Source of the DNA: Candidatus Saccharimonadota bacterium
GTDB taxonomy: Bacteria; Patescibacteriota; Saccharimonadia; UBA4664
DNA: 6,393 nucleotides
Assembly: GCA_029237755.1 (NCBI GenBank)
Contig: JAQZBT010000053.1
Span: forward strand, 1-6,393
Reading direction: 5' to 3'
Of the stretch, positions 1-6,061 are shown one piece after another; within the stretch, counting starts at the first letter, position 1; each line of letters begins with the position of its first letter. Made by a program: the position numbers and the translations under genes. A model generated the notes under the pieces. That model was not told the DNA's origin and made no database searches. It saw nothing but the letters and a program-made list of their open reading frames with translations.

Positions 1-939
1 CAGGAGGGCTGGGACCGCGTCAGCCAGAACTTCCCCAAGCGCTTTGATTTCACCATCCTCGTCGACACCGGCTCTCCCTCGCTCATCAAATCCGCCATCG
101 AACACTACTTCACCGAGATGACCTCGAAGCCCTTCGTCATCATCGACCACCACACCACCCGCCAGCCCTTCGGCTTCGACACCATCGACATCGTCGAGCC
201 CGCCTGCGCCGCCGCCGAGGTCATCACCCAGATCGCCATCGACCTTAAGTGGCCGCTCAACGAGCAAGCTGCCGCCAAACTCGCCACCGCTCTCCTCGCT
301 GACTCCCTCAACCTCACCACTCCCGACTCGACCGCCCACTCCGTCGAGATGCTCGCTCACCTGGTAAGAAGCGGCGCCAACCTCCACGAGCTCTACAAAC
401 TCAAGCGGGAGACCTCCGCTCTCACGCCCGACCTAGTCCATCTCAAAGGCCGCCTCCTCGCCTCGGTCGAATTCCACGCCGACGACCGCCTGGCGATTGC
501 CGAGATTCCCCCGGATGTGGTAGAGCAATATAAGGACATCCACGAACCCTACACGCTCATCCTCAGCGATATGCAGTGGGCCAAGGGCGTCGAGCTCATC
601 GCCGTCTTCAAAAACTACGGCACCAAGATCAACGTCCCGCTGCGATCCACCATCGGTCTGGCCGCGCCCATCGCCGAGCAATTCGACGGTGGTGGTCACG
701 CCAATGCAGCGGCTTACCCCATAAATCGCGAAAACTCTTCACAGGGCGCCCTGTCAGGCGTTTCGGAAAATTATGGTATAGCTGCATTCTCGCCTCGTGC
801 CTGTCCCATCTGCGCCTTGTCTCGTGCCTGTCCCATCTGCGCCCTGTCTCGTGCCCGTCCCATCTGCGCCCTGTCTCTTGCCAGTCCCCGCTGCCACATG
901 GTATGGCTACACCCCACGCACCGTTTACCGCCGCTATGA
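1..939 (+). CDS. DHH/DHHA1 family phosphoesterase (NrnA-like), 5' end missing, unusual C-terminus
   Basis: The frame is open from base 1, so the N-terminus (including the first DHH motif) lies outside the window; 312 residues are visible. Seen: a VDT motif near visible residue 21, the IIDHH motif (Asp-His-His at 49-51), a LLADS segment with Asp101, and the DHHA1 signature FDGGGHANAA at bases 682-711. In the DHH superfamily these Asp/His residues bind two metal ions, and the GGGH motif binds the nucleotide or phosphate end. Family members degrade short RNA oligonucleotides or pAp, or hydrolyse cyclic dinucleotides; which applies here cannot be told. After GGGHANAAAYP the usual final strand and helix are not recognisable. 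The protein runs instead through a Ser/Gly/Asn-rich stretch and a nine-residue repeat containing CPIC. The stop (TGA 937-939) lies 15 bases before cysS. The DHH assignment is firm; the exact substrate and whether the tail is native are not. Confidence 0.9.
   Translation, partial: QEGWDRVSQNFPKRFDFTILVDTGSPSLIKSAIEHYFTEMTSKPFVIIDHHTTRQPFGFDTIDIVEPACAAAEVITQIAIDLKWPLNEQAAAKLATALLADSLNLTTPDSTAHSVEMLAHLVRSGANLHELYKLKRETSALTPDLVHLKGRLLASVEFHADDRLAIAEIPPDVVEQYKDIHEPYTLILSDMQWAKGVELIAVFKNYGTKINVPLRSTIGLAAPIAEQFDGGGHANAAAYPINRENSSQGALSGVSENYGIAAFSPRACPICALSRACPICALSRARPICALSLASPRCHMVWLHPTHRLPPL
741..754. repeat. Perfect 14-bp palindrome inside the DHH gene tail
   Basis: ACAGGGCGCCCTGT equals its own reverse complement. 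It lies about 40 bases after the GGGH motif, where the protein stops resembling its family. Its right half, extended by one base (GCGCCCTGTC, 746-755), recurs exactly at 839-848 and 866-875 inside the downstream tandem repeat. As RNA it could form a 5-bp stem with a GCGC loop, which is weak. No T-run follows, so it is not a terminator. Confidence 0.6.
795..897 (+). repeat. 27-bp tandem repeat (minisatellite), about 3.8 copies, in frame
   Basis: Three near-identical 27-base units lie at 795-821, 822-848 and 849-875, followed by a degenerate partial unit at 876-897. Units 1 and 2 differ by one base (T or C in GCGCCYTGTC), and units 2 and 3 by one base (T to C). Because 27 is a multiple of three, the array encodes a nine-residue repeat: SRACPICAL-type units, with the first Cys changed to Arg in the third. 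No frame of the + strand contains a stop within the array. It forms the C-terminal tail of the DHH protein just before cysS. Confidence 0.9.
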
Positions 940-940
940 T
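935..940 (+). promoter_or_regulatory. Possible -10 element (TATGAT) for cysS
   Basis: TATGAT ends 14 bases before the cysS ATG and overlaps the DHH stop codon. A start site about 7 bases downstream would leave a leader of roughly 8 bases, which agrees with the lack of a Shine-Dalgarno sequence before cysS. No -35 hexamer is visible at the expected distance, and co-transcription with the DHH gene is equally possible. Confidence 0.3.
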
Positions 941-954
941 AAAGTGAACCCAAC

Positions 955-2394
955 ATGCGCCTCTACAACACCCTCCACCGCCAAGTCCAAAACTTCAAAC
1001 CGCAACAGCCCAAGACCGCCACGCTCTACACCTGCGGCCCGACGGTCTACAACTACTACCACATCGGCAACCTGCGCAACGCCGTCTTCAACGACACCCT
1101 TCGCCGCGCCCTCACGGCCACCGGTTACGAAGTGAAGCACACCATGAACATCACCGACGTCGGCCATCTTGTATCAGACGCTGACGAAGGCGAGGACAAG
1201 CTCGAGAAGGGCGCCGCCAGAGAGGGCAAGACTGTCTGGGAAGTCGCCGAGCACTACACCGATGCCTTCAAGCAAGACATGGCGGCCCTCAACGTCCAAG
1301 CTCCCAACTCCTACAAAAGCCCCAAATACCACGACACCTACGCCCGCGCCACCGAGTTTATCGACGAGCAGATAAAGATGGTCGAGGCCCTTTTAGAAAA
1401 GGGCTACGCTTACCAAACCGAGCAGGCCATCTACTTCGACGTCACCAAACTCGCCAGCTACGGCGAGCTCTCCGGCCAAAAACTCGCCGACAAAGAAGTA
1501 GCCGCGAGAGACGAAGTCGTCACCGACAAAGAGAAGCACCACCCCTATGACTTCGCCGTCTGGTTCTTCACCGTCGGCCGCTACAAAGACCACACCATGC
1601 ACTGGCCCAGCCCCTGGGGCCAAGGCTTCCCGGGCTGGCACCTTGAGTGCTCGGCCATCATCCATGGCACTTTGGGCGACCCCATCGACATCCACACTGG
1701 CGGCGTCGACCACATCGGCACCCACCATCCCAATGAGATGGCGCAGACCGAAGCCGCCTTCGGCCACCCCCTGGCCAACTACTGGATCCACAACGAGTTC
1801 ATTCTCGTCGACAACACGAAGATGTCGAAGTCGAAAAACAACTCGTATACTCTCAAGGACATCACCGACAAGGGCTTCCACCCGCTCGCGCTCAGGTTGC
1901 TCTACCTCCAGGCCCACTACCGCTCCGAGCTAAACTTCACCTGGGAATCCCTCGAGGCCGCCCAAAACACTCTCCTCAATCTCTACGGCTGGGCCGACCT
2001 CAAACACCAGGCCAATCTCGCAGCTGTGCGATTGCCCGATGACGAGATCGACAAGTTCCTCGAATCCGTCACTACCGCCCTCGCCGACGACCTCGGCACC
2101 ACAGAAGCCCTGGCCATCCTCTTCCGCTACGTCTCCAAGCTCGCCCCCGGCATGACCCTCGACGCCGAAGACTTCGACCGCCTCACCGCCGGCCTTGATG
2201 AGCTCCTGGCTCTCAACCTCTCCGGCCGCCCCGACATCACCGCTCCCCAGAAAGTCCTCATCGCCGAACGTGAAACCGCCCGCGACGCCAGAGACTGGCC
2301 CGCCTCCGACAAGCTCCGCAGCCAATTGGCCAAGCAGGGCCTGGAGGTCTCAGACACCCCCAACGGACCCCGTTGGCGCCGCAGCAGCTTCTAG
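955..2394 (+). CDS. cysS: Cysteinyl-tRNA synthetase
   Basis: Cytoplasmic class I aminoacyl-tRNA synthetase that charges tRNA-Cys with cysteine using ATP. The 479 residues match the usual full length of 460-480. Seen: TCGPTVYNYYHIGN near the N-terminus, with Cys27 and the HIGN form of the HIGH motif at 36-39; KMSKS at 289-293; and the four expected zinc ligands by position, Cys27, Cys232 (in WHLECSAI), His257 and Glu261 (in THHPNEMAQ). The protein ends in the family's typical DTPNGPRWR. ATG 955 is chosen because the N-terminus then aligns with the family, although no Shine-Dalgarno sequence precedes it. It follows the DHH gene by 15 bases, so read-through transcription is possible. The coding strand is visibly C-rich at third positions, as in the DHH gene. 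No essential motif is missing. Confidence 0.97.
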   Translation: MRLYNTLHRQVQNFKPQQPKTATLYTCGPTVYNYYHIGNLRNAVFNDTLRRALTATGYEVKHTMNITDVGHLVSDADEGEDKLEKGAAREGKTVWEVAEHYTDAFKQDMAALNVQAPNSYKSPKYHDTYARATEFIDEQIKMVEALLEKGYAYQTEQAIYFDVTKLASYGELSGQKLADKEVAARDEVVTDKEKHHPYDFAVWFFTVGRYKDHTMHWPSPWGQGFPGWHLECSAIIHGTLGDPIDIHTGGVDHIGTHHPNEMAQTEAAFGHPLANYWIHNEFILVDNTKMSKSKNNSYTLKDITDKGFHPLALRLLYLQAHYRSELNFTWESLEAAQNTLLNLYGWADLKHQANLAAVRLPDDEIDKFLESVTTALADDLGTTEALAILFRYVSKLAPGMTLDAEDFDRLTAGLDELLALNLSGRPDITAPQKVLIAERETARDARDWPASDKLRSQLAKQGLEVSDTPNGPRWRRSSF

Positions 2395-2549
2395 CGTCCA
2401 CTGAATATGGCGCATGCTCCAAAATTTCCACATCTATCAAACGCCATTGCTTGTGGGTTATGCTCACGATAGAGCTCCCGAGCTCTCGGTAAACTTACAC
2501 GACAAGGATTACATGTCTTTATTGTCTGTGATGTGGGGAGAAGTGAAGC
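2395..2549 (+). other. Intergenic gap between cysS and the kinase gene, with a small hairpin
   Basis: The gap contains AGAGCT (2471-2476) and AGCTCT (2481-2486) around a CCCG loop, a perfect 6-bp stem. It is not followed by a T-run, so a factor-independent terminator for cysS is doubtful. I see no -35/-10 pair with good spacing. This gap is the only interruption before the five-gene cluster, so a promoter is expected here even though I cannot place it. A 60-codon open frame crosses the gap, but nothing supports it as a gene. Confidence 0.45.
2535..2541 (+). promoter_or_regulatory. Shine-Dalgarno sequence deciding a TTG start
   Basis: GGGGAGA lies nine bases (counted from the end of GGGGAG) before TTG 2550. 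An in-frame TGA at 2544-2546 rules out any start further upstream. The next in-frame ATG, at 2634, would cut into the PAS domain. TTG 2550 is therefore the best start for the kinase. Confidence 0.7.
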
Positions 2550-3683
2550 TTGAGCGAATCAGTGAGTTCCAGTGTGCCCAGCTCCGTGGGATTTGATGCT
2601 CAACAGCACGCGTACCAGGTCAGAATCGAGGCTATGCTCAACAGCCTCGGCGAAGGACTGATTGTTACCGACGAGCATGGCACGATTACCACGATCAACT
2701 CTTACGCCCTCAAGGCCCTAGGCTACCAGGAGGGTGATCTTGTTGGTAAATGGATGCCCAAGTCCATCATCGCTGTTGACCAGAGCGGCCGCCCGATGCA
2801 ATCGCTGCGCCGACCTATCATCAAAGCCCTCACCACCGGACGCACTGTTACCTCGTACTCCTACTATCAGACCAAGAACGGGGCAGTGATGCCTGTTCAC
2901 ATCAACGTCTCGCCGATCATTATCGGCGACGTCCCGACCGGCGCGATCGAAGTCTTCCGCGACCTCACCAAAGAGCAGCAGCTCGACGTCGCCAAAGACG
3001 AATTCGTCTCATTGGCTTCGCACCAACTTCGCACCCCGGCCACGGCCGTCAAATCCATCCTGGCGATGTTGGCCAGCGGCGACTTCGGCCCGCTCACGAC
3101 TGTTCAACTCAAATACGTCGAGAAGGCCATCCAGTCAAACAACCGCCAGCTCCAGGTCATCGAGGACCTGCTCAACGTTGCTCTCGTCGATGCCGGCCGC
3201 ATGGAGCTCGACCTCGAGTACACCGACCTGGCCCATCTGCTCAATGAGGCCGTATCCGACCACATCGATTCGCTACGCCAAAAAGACCAGTCCATCAAAC
3301 TCGACTGCGACTCACAGGTGAAAGTACTGGCAGATGTCCAAAAGATGCGCATGGCCATCGACAACCTGATCGGCAATGCCAGCAAGTATTCGCCACCCGG
3401 TACATTCATCAAAGTTGAGCTTGACCGTCAGAAGGAATTCGCGCGGCTCCAAGTCATCGACCAAGGCGTGGGCATCCCCGAAGAAGATCTCCCCAACATC
3501 TTTACGAAATTTACGCGCCTACCCAATGAGATGTCATCAAAGGTTGGCGGCACGGGATTGGGCCTATTTCTGACCAAAAGCATCATTGAACTACACAACG
3601 GCAAACTCTCGGTCGAGTCGCGAGCGGGCAAAGGTAGCCAGTTTACTGTATGCTTGCCCTTAAAATGGAGCGCTCCCTCATGA
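2550..3683 (+). CDS. Soluble PAS-domain sensor histidine kinase
   Basis: 377 residues if started at TTG 2550. Domains in order: a short Ser-rich N-terminus; a PAS sensor domain at about 25-140 (LNSLGEGLIVTDEHG start, FRDLTKEQQ end); a HisKA dimerisation domain at about 150-215 with the phospho-accepting His158 in SHQLRTP; and a HATPase_c domain with the N box (NLIGNASKY, from Asn272), G1 box (DQGVGIP, from Asp304), an F-box-like FTKFTRL and the G2 box GGTGLGL at 333-339. All residues needed for autophosphorylation are present. There is no transmembrane helix or signal peptide, so it should be cytoplasmic, sensing through PAS or through a partner. Its stop overlaps the next gene's ATG by four bases (ATGA), which suggests translational coupling. 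The probable phosphotransfer partner is the receiver protein at 4897-5256. The ligand of the PAS domain is unknown. Confidence 0.95.
   Translation: MSESVSSSVPSSVGFDAQQHAYQVRIEAMLNSLGEGLIVTDEHGTITTINSYALKALGYQEGDLVGKWMPKSIIAVDQSGRPMQSLRRPIIKALTTGRTVTSYSYYQTKNGAVMPVHINVSPIIIGDVPTGAIEVFRDLTKEQQLDVAKDEFVSLASHQLRTPATAVKSILAMLASGDFGPLTTVQLKYVEKAIQSNNRQLQVIEDLLNVALVDAGRMELDLEYTDLAHLLNEAVSDHIDSLRQKDQSIKLDCDSQVKVLADVQKMRMAIDNLIGNASKYSPPGTFIKVELDRQKEFARLQVIDQGVGIPEEDLPNIFTKFTRLPNEMSSKVGGTGLGLFLTKSIIELHNGKLSVESRAGKGSQFTVCLPLKWSAPS
3667..3670 (+). promoter_or_regulatory. Shine-Dalgarno (GGAG) deciding the start of the membrane-protein gene
   Basis: GGAG lies nine bases before ATG 3680 and inside the end of the kinase gene. 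It favours ATG 3680 over the in-frame ATGs at 3650 and 3665, which would add a 10- or 5-residue extension without their own ribosome site. Confidence 0.6.
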
Positions 3684-4639
3684 CCACTCAGACCGCTGCC
3701 GCCCCGGCCATCAAGACCGCCCCGCGCTGGAAGTTTGGACGCTACGCCTACGCCGCCGTTGTACTGGCCTGGCTCGTCTATGCATTGCTCACACTATTTG
3801 CTCCCGAGATATCCAACCGCCGCTTCCAACTTTCTGATTCCGCCCTGCTCCTGCTGCGCCTGACTATCATCGTACCTATCCATCTCATCTGGCTGCTCGC
3901 CATGCGCGGCGCTGTCGCCTTCAAGAACTATTCCGCCCTGATCGCCGGAGGTAAGGAATCCAAGGCCATTGACCTGATTGCTAATGGACTACTCTGGACC
4001 ATCGGGTACTTGATACTCAATTCGGTTCTCAGCGCCACCACACCCTTCTTCGCCGGAACCAGCGTCTTTGCGCCCCTGGTGATCATACGAGACCATCTCG
4101 CGCCCTTTTTCAGCCTGATCGCGTTCTTTCTCATCTACCGCGGCTCACACCTGTTGCGCGATATCGCCGGCTTCACTACCTGGACCCGCGGAACGGCCTG
4201 GATCGTCGCAGCCTATTCTGTATTCGCGTTCCTGTTCGTGCTCCAGTTCGCCACCGCGCCGATCCTGGACGGCGCCGCCGCCGGTCGCACCGCGACTTCT
4301 ATAGTCCCGCACAACATACTCCTCTTCACGCTCATCGTGCCGTTTCTCTCCGCCTGGTTCATGGGCGTCGCCGCCCTCATCAACATCTCCAAGTACGCCC
4401 GTCACGTCAAAGGAGTGCTCTACCGCTCCGCCCTCGTCAATCTTGTGCGCGGTTTGATAGTAGTGATAGGGTTCTCTATCAGCCTCCAGCTTCTCAACTT
4501 CTCCGCTAAGTACCTCGCCACCCTCCAGATCGGCGCCATCCTCCTCATTCTCTATGCCTTGATGATCCTGTATGCCACCGGATTCTTCCTGGTTGCAAAT
4601 GGAGCCCGCAAGTTAGCCAAGTTAGAAGCCACCCAATGA
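3680..4639 (+). CDS. Eight-helix integral membrane protein of unknown function
   Basis: 319 residues from ATG 3680; the alternative start at 3650 is less likely because of the ATGA overlap and GGAG spacing. Hydrophobic segments suggest eight membrane helices, at about 22-41, 55-76, 97-119, 131-153, 172-192, 208-236, 251-273 and 282-306. A basic, Ala/Pro-rich N-terminus (IKTAPRWKFGRY) and a Lys-rich C-terminus (ARKLAKLEATQ) fit cytoplasmic ends. I do not recognise the family: there is no ABC, transporter or enzyme motif. It sits between a histidine kinase without membrane helices and a receiver protein, translationally coupled to the kinase. My inference is that it is the membrane part of this signalling unit (sensor, anchor or target), but nothing in the sequence proves this. 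The 13-base gap to the next gene supports one transcript. Confidence 0.88.
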   Translation: MTTQTAAAPAIKTAPRWKFGRYAYAAVVLAWLVYALLTLFAPEISNRRFQLSDSALLLLRLTIIVPIHLIWLLAMRGAVAFKNYSALIAGGKESKAIDLIANGLLWTIGYLILNSVLSATTPFFAGTSVFAPLVIIRDHLAPFFSLIAFFLIYRGSHLLRDIAGFTTWTRGTAWIVAAYSVFAFLFVLQFATAPILDGAAAGRTATSIVPHNILLFTLIVPFLSAWFMGVAALINISKYARHVKGVLYRSALVNLVRGLIVVIGFSISLQLLNFSAKYLATLQIGAILLILYALMILYATGFFLVANGARKLAKLEATQ

Positions 4640-4652
4640 CCGGAAAACGAGC

Positions 4653-4904
4653 ATGACCATGACTGACGCCCTATACCAAGAAGTTACCGCTATCACCGAA
4701 GAGTACCTCGGCCCAGCCGCTGAACGCTTCGTAGCCCGCCAAATTACCTTCCACCTCAACAAGACACCCCAGGAACTCGCAGTTGAGGACATCCCTAAAC
4801 TCATCGAATGGACCAAGGTCACTCTGGGTCTCCTCACGGAAGACCGGCAGATGATCGAGGATTTTGGAAATAAGATGTCTAGGCTACAAGCGGCTCATGA
4901 GTAA
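4653..4904 (+). CDS. Small helical protein (83 aa) of a signalling operon, function unknown
   Basis: A soluble, mostly helical 83-residue protein with the pattern YLGPAAERFVARQI, HLNKTPQEL, EDIPKLIEW, LLTEDRQMIEDF. The LGPAA-x-RF start followed by a Leu/Pro-rich helix reminds me of small C-terminal domains attached to some bacterial kinases and regulators (of the DUF8082 type). This is a resemblance from memory, not an identification. ATG 4653 is preceded by GGAA at 4642-4645; ATG 4659 is a near alternative that would remove two residues. The last eight bases overlap the start of the response-regulator gene (ATGAGTAA), so the two are probably translated together. This pairing suggests a role with the receiver, for example as an adaptor or an output domain supplied as a separate chain. 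Confidence 0.8.
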   Translation: MTMTDALYQEVTAITEEYLGPAAERFVARQITFHLNKTPQELAVEDIPKLIEWTKVTLGLLTEDRQMIEDFGNKMSRLQAAHE

Positions 4905-5256
4905 AGTACTGATCGTTGAAGATGACGAGCTCCTGCGCGAAATCTACGCGACTAAGCTCGAAATGGAAGGCTTCACCGTGCATACCGCCAGCGACGGCGT
5001 GGAGGGCCTTCAGTTGGCCAAAACCGTCGACCCCGACATCATCCTGCTCGATATGATCATGCCCCGCATGACCGGCCTCGAATTTCTCGCCGCTTACAAG
5101 TCACCGCCCCGCGCCAAAACCGTCATCATGAGCAACAAGTCGTCCACCAAGGAAATCAACCAGGCTAAAGCCCTCGGCGTGCTCGACTACCTCATCAAAT
5201 CGCAACTCACACCCCAGGATATAGTCGTCCGCGTCAACGAATACCTGGCCAAGTAA
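4897..5256 (+). CDS. Receiver-only (CheY-like) response regulator
   Basis: 119 residues forming a single phosphoacceptor receiver domain. Seen: the acidic pocket Glu8-Asp9-Asp10 (VLIVEDDE), phosphoacceptor Asp52 in LLDMIMP, the switch residue Ser79 (VIMSN) and the conserved Lys101 (YLIKSQ). Nothing follows the domain, so there is no DNA-binding or enzymatic output; it must act by protein contact or as a phosphorelay intermediate. ATG 4897 is chosen because it gives the canonical receiver start MSKVLIVEDD; an in-frame ATG at 4864 would add an 11-residue non-family extension within the previous gene. Its kinase is probably the product of 2550-3683, two genes upstream in the same run. Confidence 0.95.
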   Translation: MSKVLIVEDDELLREIYATKLEMEGFTVHTASDGVEGLQLAKTVDPDIILLDMIMPRMTGLEFLAAYKSPPRAKTVIMSNKSSTKEINQAKALGVLDYLIKSQLTPQDIVVRVNEYLAK

Positions 5257-5260
5257 CGCC

Positions 5261-5581
5261 ATGAACAAGATATTCGAAAACGAACAACAGATTGAACACG
5301 CCAACCGCAAAGTCACGACTGCGGCGGGCCGATTATCGCCCAAAGAATTTCCCAAGGATTTTGTGCTGGAGATGTATTGCGAGTGCGCCAACAAGGCCTG
5401 CCAGGAAAAGTTCACCATTGCCTTCGATGAGTACGTTCAGCACAAAAAGGAAAACCTGAACGCTTTTGCGGTCCTGCCGGAGCACTACTTGCCCGAATTT
5501 GAGCGCCTAGTCAAGCAGACTCTCAACTACTGGATCATCGCCAAGAAGATGGAAAAACTCGACAAGCAGTTCGAAGTCTGA
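5261..5581 (+). CDS. Small Cys/His protein (106 aa), putative metal-binding, function unknown
   Basis: The centre holds a CECANKAC cluster (Cys40, Cys42, Cys47), then FDEYVQHKKENLNAFAVLPEH with His75, then a helical Lys/Glu-rich end. The order C-x-C-x4-C, then EY, then F-x-VLP-x-H matches a small conserved protein type I remember from actinobacteria and other bacteria, with no established function. Three Cys and one His could bind a zinc ion; this is inference. ATG 5261 lies four bases after the receiver gene's stop, with no clear ribosome site, so translation probably depends on ribosomes leaving the previous gene. The context suggests the last gene of the signalling operon. I see no standard terminator in the 100 bases that follow. 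Confidence 0.85.
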   Translation: MNKIFENEQQIEHANRKVTTAAGRLSPKEFPKDFVLEMYCECANKACQEKFTIAFDEYVQHKKENLNAFAVLPEHYLPEFERLVKQTLNYWIIAKKMEKLDKQFEV

Positions 5582-5607
5582 CGCAATCACGACACATTCT
5601 CTCACGA

Positions 5608-5636
5608 TTGTCATCACCGCCCGACTGCGCTATCAT
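5608..5636 (+). promoter_or_regulatory. Sigma-70-type promoter of the tRNA-Gln gene
   Basis: TTGTCA (5608-5613) and TATCAT (5631-5636) are separated by exactly 17 bases, each one mismatch from the TTGACA and TATAAT consensus. Transcription would start near 5643, about 39 bases before the tRNA. This is the best-formed promoter in the window. Confidence 0.65.
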
Positions 5637-5645
5637 TGTTGAGTT

Positions 5646-5676
5646 AATCCGCCTCTTTCGGTATGTTTGGCGGATT
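5646..5676 (+). other. Stem-loop in the tRNA-Gln 5' leader
   Basis: AATCCGCC (5646-5653) pairs perfectly with GGCGGATT (5669-5676) around a 15-base loop. It fills almost the whole predicted leader between the transcription start and the mature 5' end at 5682. It could shape RNase P cleavage or protect the precursor; chance is possible for a stem of eight pairs. Confidence 0.55.
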
Positions 5677-5681
5677 GCCAA

Positions 5682-5756
5682 TGGGACGTAGCCAAGTGGT
5701 AAGGCAACGGGTTTTGGTCCCGTGTACCGTAGGTTCGAATCCTACCGTCCCAGCCA
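5682..5756 (+). tRNA. tRNA-Gln (anticodon TTG), CCA encoded
   Basis: A full cloverleaf is visible: acceptor TGGGACG (5682-5688) with CGTCCCA (5746-5752), D stem GCC/GGC (5691-5693, 5703-5705), anticodon stem ACGGG/CCCGT (5707-5711, 5719-5723), anticodon TTG at 5714-5716, five-base variable loop, T stem GTAGG/CCTAC (5729-5733, 5741-5745) with loop TTCGAAT, discriminator G5753 and CCA at 5754-5756. The weak first U-A pair is typical of bacterial tRNA-Gln. It would read CAA, and CAG by wobble. Its 3' end (from AAT 5738) is repeated downstream. Confidence 0.97.
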
Positions 5757-5897
5757 GAGAAATAGCAGGACCTCGTGTCCTGCTATTTCTTTCGTTAGTG
5801 ACACGTAGGATTCGAACGTCGCGAGTTCGGCTAGCGCCGAGACATAAGCTCATTGGAAATGGATAAAAGATGACGAGGCGCAGGTCGCGTCAGCGAC
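5738..5897 (+). repeat. tRNA-3'-end-associated repeat module 1 (160 bp)
   Basis: The module starts within the tRNA T-loop and runs to just before the second copy of the same sequence. The first 25 bases (5738-5762: T-arm 3' side, acceptor strand, GCCA and GAGAAA) are identical to 5898-5922. Then follow a terminator hairpin, GTAGGATTCGAAC (5805-5817), and a core with GTTCGGCTAGC, TAAGCTCATTGG and GCAGGTCGCG blocks. The same order of parts is found in module 2; from 5804 onward the two agree at about 80 percent by eye with one single-base gap. No protein gene is visible inside it. Confidence 0.85.
5758..5790 (+). terminator. Intrinsic terminator of tRNA-Gln
   Basis: A perfect 14-bp stem, AGAAATAGCAGGAC with GTCCTGCTATTTCT, around the loop CTCGT, starts one base after the CCA. 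A-rich bases on the left and TTTCTTTCG on the right fit a terminator that may work in both directions. Confidence 0.85.
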
Positions 5898-5905
5898 AAT
5901 CCTAC
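5805..5905 (+). other. Potential structured RNA core, module 1
   Basis: GTAGGATT (5805-5812) can pair with AATCCTAC (5898-5905), closing a region with internal hairpins TCGGC/GCCGA (5827-5831, 5836-5840), CATT/AATG (5851-5854, 5858-5861) and GTCGC/GCGAC (5884-5888, 5893-5897). The closing stem has the tRNA T-stem sequence, and TTCGAA follows it as in the T-loop, so the region looks like a T-arm with a long insert. Transcription would require read-through of the upstream terminator or a separate promoter, which I do not see. Confidence 0.5.
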
Positions 5906-6061
5906 CGTCCCAGCCAGAGAAAAGGCAGGAGTATGTCTCCTGCCTTTTCTAATGAGAGGTCACGATCGTAGGATTAGAACACCACTGGTTCGGCTAGCCC
6001 CGACTCCTAAGCTCATTGGGAAATGAGTGAAAAGAGGGGAGGGGCAGGTCGCGCCAGCGAC
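5898..6061 (+). repeat. tRNA-3'-end-associated repeat module 2 (164 bp)
   Basis: The second tandem copy begins with the same 25 bases as module 1, including the acceptor strand and GCCA, although no tRNA body precedes it. It carries its own terminator hairpin, GTAGGATTAGAAC (5968-5980), and the same core blocks. The differences lie in short blocks (5981-5987, 6004-6007, 6026-6041), while the GTTCGGCTAGC, TAAGCTCATTGG, GCAGGTCGCG and CAGCGACAAT blocks are unchanged. Confidence 0.85.
5918..5950 (+). terminator. Terminator-like hairpin of module 2
   Basis: A perfect 14-bp stem, AGAAAAGGCAGGAG with CTCCTGCCTTTTCT, around the loop TATGT. Compared with the hairpin at 5758-5790, three base pairs are changed on both arms so that pairing is kept. 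No gene immediately upstream needs a terminator here. Confidence 0.75.

Noticed and set aside
1393..1917. 174-codon minus-strand open frame inside cysS
   Set aside because: It is antisense to strongly conserved cysS codons; a GC-rich shadow frame.
2414..2596. 60-codon + strand open frame between cysS and the kinase
   Set aside because: It overlaps the kinase start, lacks a ribosome site and shows no recognisable protein pattern.
5585..5611. Possible terminator after the signalling operon (CAATC and GATTG)
   Set aside because: Only five pairs around a long loop and no T-run; it also overlaps the tRNA promoter.
5644..5866. Open frames on both strands across the tRNA-Gln gene (69 and 67 codons)
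   Set aside because: They overlap the tRNA and its terminator; peptides of this kind are common false translations of tRNA genes.
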